From Mastigias papua (taxonomy: Eukaryota; Cnidaria; Scyphozoa; Rhizostomeae; Mastigiidae): a stretch of 64,000 nt of DNA. The stretch spans positions 12,227,279 to 12,291,278 of the forward strand of contig OZ025273.1 of the NCBI GenBank assembly GCA_964019165.1. The letters are read 5' to 3'. Positions 60,007 to 64,000 of this stretch are shown one piece after another (the first letter of the stretch is position 1; each line of letters opens with the position of its first letter). A program made the translations under genes and the position numbers. The notes under the pieces were generated by a model, which saw only the letters and a program-made list of their open reading frames with translations, ran no database searches and had not been told where the DNA came from.

Positions 60007-61127
60007 ATGAGTCACAATTACAGTGAGGAACACGACGACTTAACAAACCAAACGAAGATGAAGTGGACGACAGTGACGGAGAAGAGGAATACCTGAAAAA
60101 GATAGGCCTGCCTGCAAGAAGGAAGGGAGACAATGCAAAGGGAAAGCCCAAGGTTAGGCTAACATAAACAAAGAAGAGAGACACAAGGCCAAGTGGACTC
60201 CTAGAAATGTAGCTGACATGGTAGATATCGTTGTGAATAACGAAGACTTTAAAAGAAAGTTGGGCGCTAATGTACTTTCGCACCTCTCATCGATAACAGG
60301 GGGCTAACCCTATAAATTATACACCATTCGATAGCTCTTCATCTGTACATTCATATGCTGCCCCATTTACCCCATAGGGAAAGGGTCAGGGTTAGAGTTA
60401 GGGCAAAGGGTAAGGGTTAGCGTTAGTTATTTCATGTCAATCATTATGAATATAAGTCAATACGTAAGATATTCATAATGGCGGACATGAAATAACTAAC
60501 GCTAAACCTGACCCTATCCCCTACCCTACCCTGACCCTTACCCTATGGGGTAAATGGGGTGGCATATGAATGTACAGATGAAGAGCTATCGAATGGTGTA
60601 TAATTTATGGGGTTAGCCGCCTGTTATCGATGAGAGGTGCAAAAGTACATTAGCGCCAGAAAGTTGATATTCACTAATACTCCCATTGCTACAAACGGTA
60701 GAATTTACCAAGAAATAATAAACCGCTTGAAGGAAAGATCAGCAGGTGATCAAGAGTTTCTTTTCTCTGTAAATCAAGTGAGAAATATGTTCAAGAAACT
60801 TTTGCTGAGTGCAAGCGTGTAGCGTTGACTGTAAATAGTGCTAGTGATATTCAACGTATAGAAGACAAGTATGGAAAATGGTTCAATGACCCCTATCCCA
60901 TCGTAAAACAGAGGGATTCATGTGATGCTACTCAAGTTTGTGAGCCATCAGAATTCTCGAAACGCTTAGAGATGCAGAGGGATACGGAAATCCAAGATGA
61001 GAGACCTCCACCAATTGCCTCACAATCATTACATCTGACAGCAGCTAATGTGGAGGGAACCATTGCTCAAACAAGGGGTAAGAGGATTTTTGCCCGACAA
61101 AAGTTGCAAATAAGCGGAGAAAGCTAG
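60007..61127 (+). pseudogene. Harbinger 2 Myb/SANT-like gene, split by foldback
   Basis: The first part holds an acidic stretch and a basic segment, then the Myb-like domain start (KWTPRNVADMVDIVVNNEDF). The domain resumes after the foldback (IFTNTPIATNGRIYQEIINR, FSVNQVRNMFKKL) and, after a frameshift near 60810, continues as IEDKYGKWFNDPYPIVKQRD (60825-61127). The order matches the Myb_DNA-bind region of Harbinger partner proteins. A 9-bp duplication flanks the insertion. Other frameshifts near 60035 and 60165 show further decay. Confidence 0.7.
60263..60657. mobile_element. 395-bp foldback with 9-bp target duplication
   Basis: Arms of about 180 bp (60263-60444 and 60476-60657) are inverted copies at over 90%, with a spacer of about 30 bp. 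Ends read GGCGCTAATGTACTTT inward. Both flanks carry AGAAAGTTG (60254-60262 and 60658-60666), a 9-bp target duplication as made by Mutator-like transposons. Each arm includes a G-rich run of TTAGGG-like units (60379-60428, GGGTTAGAGTTAGGG). Non-coding. It interrupts the Myb-like gene. Confidence 0.88.
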
Positions 61128-61989
61128 ACAATGAAATGAAGGAGACAATGCAAGCACTTATACAAGAAAATTATAAGACAAACATGCCAATTAAGTGCAT
61201 GCAAGAAAAAAATGAAAAATGATGTGAACATGAAATCTGCTTGTGTCAAATGCTTTTTGGGTCACAGCAGCATTTTCAAACAAGCATTTCCAGTTGCTCA
61301 GGTGTAAATTATGCAGGTTTCCTGCAGCAGCAAACTGATTCACCAACACATTCATATGTGAATCAAGGTAGAAATTTGTCTGGGAGATTTACTAACTCTC
61401 AGTTTCATCTTAGGGAACAGGATACATTTTATGACTCAAATTATCAAGAACAATGGTAGTGACTGAAGAAACATTTTACGTTCAAGCATGTATCAATATA
61501 TAACTGGAACACCTTTTATAGATTTGATGATTTATGTGTTAACTATACTCTTTCTCTATGCACATTTGTTAGTCTTTTCTGAAGTACACATAGTTGATAC
61601 TACAACAAATAACTCCCAGTTCAAGTACCTGGGTTGTGCTTAAACGAGAGCAGGAGAAAACTTGGGAATTTGGATATTGATAGAAACAATTAGGGAAATA
61701 TCAGGAAAAATAATTGCTTTTCTATCCCCCATCAATCAATTTCCTACTATGCTCAAAATCTAACAAGACTGATTATGCCCATTACGAAACTGTTCTTTTT
61801 TCATTTTCGATTAAGAAAATAGAGCTCACCTAGCTCATATAGGCAGAAGTTTGCTTACATAGGCTTGTACTGTGATAAGCATAGTGTGAAGTATTTGGAC
61901 AGAATTTATCCTAAATCGGGGTAAACAACTTCCCTGATTGGGTACACGCCATTTAGGTGCAATATGGGAAAGTGTATGATACAATATTG
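61128..61989. other. Harbinger 2 interior, no further gene
   Basis: A weak frame (61241-61459) may be the decayed C-terminus of the Myb-like protein. Nothing else is supported. Confidence 0.4.
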
Positions 61990-62329
61990 GTTGTTCTCTC
62001 TTCCCAGAGCCTTTCCTTCAGGGCATTACGAATATGAGAAGCACTATCATTCCTGCTATTTATGCTTGCACATCTTCCCACCATCAATATATCTCTCACC
62101 TCTTGCCTACTGCACCTCTGGTTGTCCTCAGTACTCACAGATAGGTCCTGAGATCTTGGCATTGTATCTTTCCATTGCATGCAAACACTGTGCAATACAA
62201 CACAAGAGAGAGAGAGCAGCTCCTGACAACTTCTTCTTTGGAGTCACATTTTCTATACAGCACACGCCATCTCCCTTTGAGCATTCCAAATGCTGCTTCC
62301 GCAACCATTCTGGCTCTGCTTAGCCTATA

Positions 62330-63247
62330 CCTTATTTTCTCGAATAGAAACCGCCCTCCAATAGAAGCCGCCCTAGAATAACAGCCGCAGTTTTTGACGA
62401 AAAACAAATTTAAAAGCCGCCCTCAAATAGAAGCCGCGTTCAGGAACAATAATGGAGTAGCCGCCCTAAAATAGAAGCCTTCCATATGTGAGTTTCGTCC
62501 ATATTGGCTATATGAGTTAATGAGAAGTTAAATTTGTTTCTCTGCTTCTCACATAACTTTACAAAGCTTGCTATTTTTGACAGAGCATCCTTTGGCATTG
62601 TCTGGCATGCTGTGATGCGTCTTCTGATGGATAAATTTCCTCATGTTCAAAAGCCTGAACAACCAACCTTGACTTGCTTGAAAGTCCGTGATGTCATGCT
62701 TTCCAGCAATGTCTAAAGTCCAAGCAATTATCAGCTTGCAAGGAACATGCAAATGTCTATCTCGATCATCGATTATTCTTCAAGATGCAGCAACTCCTCT
62801 TCAAGATCTGCCAATACGGGCTTTTTGCATCCTCTAAAATTTCGTTTTCGTTTAGATAGTTTTGCCGGACTTTGCTGCAAATCACTCGTATCTATCACTT
62901 TTCTCCACCTCCGTACCATACTTTCATCAACTGAAAATTTTCTTGCTGCTTGACGATTGGTATTTTTATCAGCATACTTTACCGCTACTTCTTTGAACCG
63001 AAAATCATAGAATTTTCTCTTGCCAGTTTCTGCCATTGCGACAACACCAAAAAGTGTCAAAAACTAATAAATTTCAATTTTAAGCACTTTGAAATTAAAA
63101 TACGCAGCCTTATGCAAATTCGAATGCAATGTAACTACTGAGAAAGTGAATAAAAGCCTCTGAAATACAAGTCGTGCTCAAATAGAAGCCGCAATTTAAA
63201 CAACAGAAAATTAATAGAAACCGCGGCTTCTATTCGAGAAAATACGG
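62330..63247. mobile_element. 918-bp pogo-like element encoding only DNA-binding domains
   Basis: Flanked by TA (62328-62329 and 63248-63249). TIRs of about 25 bp start CCTTATTTTCTCGAATAGAA on the left and CCGTATTTTCTCGAATAGAA on the right, with a few mismatches. Inside the ends AATAGAAGCCGCC and variants recur seven times on the left and about three on the right. The interior encodes the two HTH modules of a CENP-B-type DNA-binding region and no catalytic domain. Confidence 0.88.
62549..63060 (-). pseudogene. CENP-B-type HTH pair, transposase N-terminus only
   Basis: The first module (62773-63060; likely start MAETGKRKFYDF at 63036) reads FKEVAVKYADKNTNRQAARK, FSVDESMVRRWRKVID, a Brinker/pogo-type HTH, then a basic linker. 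After a stop at the end of LEEELLHLEE the frame changes, and the second module (62549-62752) reads ITDFQASQGWLFRLLNMRKF, as in the Tc5/CENP-B second HTH. No DDE residues follow before the element ends. A native pogo transposase would be three to four times longer. Confidence 0.75.
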
Positions 63248-64000
63248 TAGTTAAGGTTTCTCTCTCTTTGATGAGCACTGCATTTGAGAAAGGTTTCTGT
63301 AACCAGGGCAGAATTGGAAAAGCACCATCACCCAAAATGAGAGGGACAACTTTAGCATCTCCTATTTTGGTTGTAAATAAATTTTTTAATCCTGCCTCAA
63401 TTTCTGTAAACAATCTTGTCCCCTGCAATATTGTTGAATCATGAGTGTTTCCAGTCCAACCTGAGCTTGCCTATATGAATCTGTATTTAGCATCCAACAT
63501 ATCGAAAATCTTCTCAAGCATTGCTTGTTCATCTGCTGGAAACAGGCTTTCTACACTTTCTTTCAATAAGATACTTATGATTGTATTTGAAACCTCTAGC
63601 ACAATCACACATACTGTTGCAACTCCTAATCCAGTAAACTCTGCAATTGTATTATAATTGTCTCCCCTCCCAAGGTGGAAAAGACAGATGCCAATTCGCA
63701 TTTCTGTGGATATTGGCTCTATTAGAGTCTGCTTCTGAATGTCCATTTTGATATGATCAATAATGTATAGAAAAGTATCTCTAGAAACTCGCAACACCTT
63801 TTTGAGCCTCTCCTCAGAATAATTATTCCATAAATTTCTCCACCATCCAGAGTTTCGTCCTTGTCTTCTACGCTGACGTTGCTTTCTCTTTTTATTAGAC
63901 CTTAGCCACTGCCTCAACAGCATAGCAGAGCATATTTGTACCTACCGCTGTTCATTACGTAGTTGCTGAAGCAAGATCAGGTTTTGCAATTGTTCTCTTC

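Larger units (their letters stand above)
61990..63923 (-). pseudogene. Harbinger 2 transposase, interrupted by a pogo-like element
   Basis: From 63923 downward: the N-terminal HTH region (63471-63923, NNYSEERLKKVLRVSRDTFL, YNTIAEFTGLGVATVCVIVL). An in-frame TAG and an apparent internal deletion remove the first-Asp (IDGT) block. Next come GWTGNTHDSTIL and VVPLILGDGAFPILPWLQKP (second Asp, 63135-63428). The pogo-like element follows (62330-63247). The gene then resumes with YRLSRARMVAEAAFGMLKGR (Glu motif, 62135-62329). A frameshift just before the insertion (a GA run in AAAGAGAGAGAAA) predates or accompanies decay. It is non-functional. Confidence 0.83.
59708..64000. mobile_element. PIF/Harbinger transposon 2, cut by window edge
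   Basis: A TTA (59705-59707) followed by GGCCTGGATTATATGTCGTG may be its left end. Inside are a Myb-like gene (plus) and a transposase gene (minus) in the convergent arrangement also seen in Harbinger 1. Each carries a foreign insertion (60263-60657 and 62330-63247). The right end is outside the window. Confidence 0.65.

Noticed and set aside
60379..60560. Interstitial telomere marking a chromosome fusion
   Set aside because: The TTAGGG-like units are degenerate, present in inverted copies inside a small transposon with a 9-bp target duplication.

Overview
The window is from an AT-rich animal nuclear genome. It has spliceosomal introns, a heterotrimeric G-protein alpha subunit gene, CR1/L2-like LINEs, BEL/Pao and Ty3/gypsy retrotransposons, a Penelope-like element, a Helitron and pogo, Harbinger and THAP-type DNA transposons. 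This mix fits an early-branching marine invertebrate, most likely a cnidarian, but the sequence alone does not prove it. A 200-base assembly gap lies at 3236-3435.

Layout. 1-5.5 kb: a LINE fragment, a pogo-like non-autonomous element swollen by a GGAT microsatellite, a GATC-rich repeat and a possible HIRAN-like exon. 5.5-6.7 kb: the only convincing host gene, an intact single-exon G-alpha-s-like ORF with a splice acceptor just upstream. 6.7-17 kb: decayed LINE and gypsy fragments separated by sequence I cannot assign. 17.3-22.1 kb: a nearly intact Helitron Rep-helicase gene with one intron in the helicase domain, followed by two tandem arrays. 23.6-24.1 kb: a near-perfect 524-bp foldback element. 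24.2-29.5 kb: retroelement remnants, including a second copy of the LINE found at 9.4-11.7 kb, plus one possible coiled-coil exon.

29.5-47.5 kb is a nested cluster. One BEL/Pao retrotransposon on the minus strand has been split by later insertions: a LINE at its lower end (29.1-29.5), an intact 2.7-kb pogo transposon (32.1-34.8), a 5.4-kb Harbinger (34.8-40.2) that itself holds a 1.95-kb foldback between AT tracts, a minus-strand LINE (40.9-42.6) and a tandem pair of plus-strand LINEs (43.0-46.9). Several insertions still show target-site duplications or matching termini, so their relative order can be partly read.

47.6-59.7 kb: gypsy, THAP-transposon, Penelope, LINE, gypsy and possible BEL remnants, a TATAATACGA array and a Tc1-like HTH fragment. 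59.7 kb to the end: a second Harbinger cut off by the window edge. Its Myb-like gene carries a 395-bp foldback with telomere-like G-rich arms and a 9-bp duplication. Its transposase carries a 918-bp pogo-family element, flanked by TA, that encodes only CENP-B-type DNA-binding domains.

No operon, CRISPR array, rRNA or tRNA was seen. The most notable points are the architecture shared by the pogo-like elements (TA-flanked TIRs plus reiterated subterminal GC motifs), the three foldbacks, and the single-exon G-alpha-s with an altered receptor-coupling tail.
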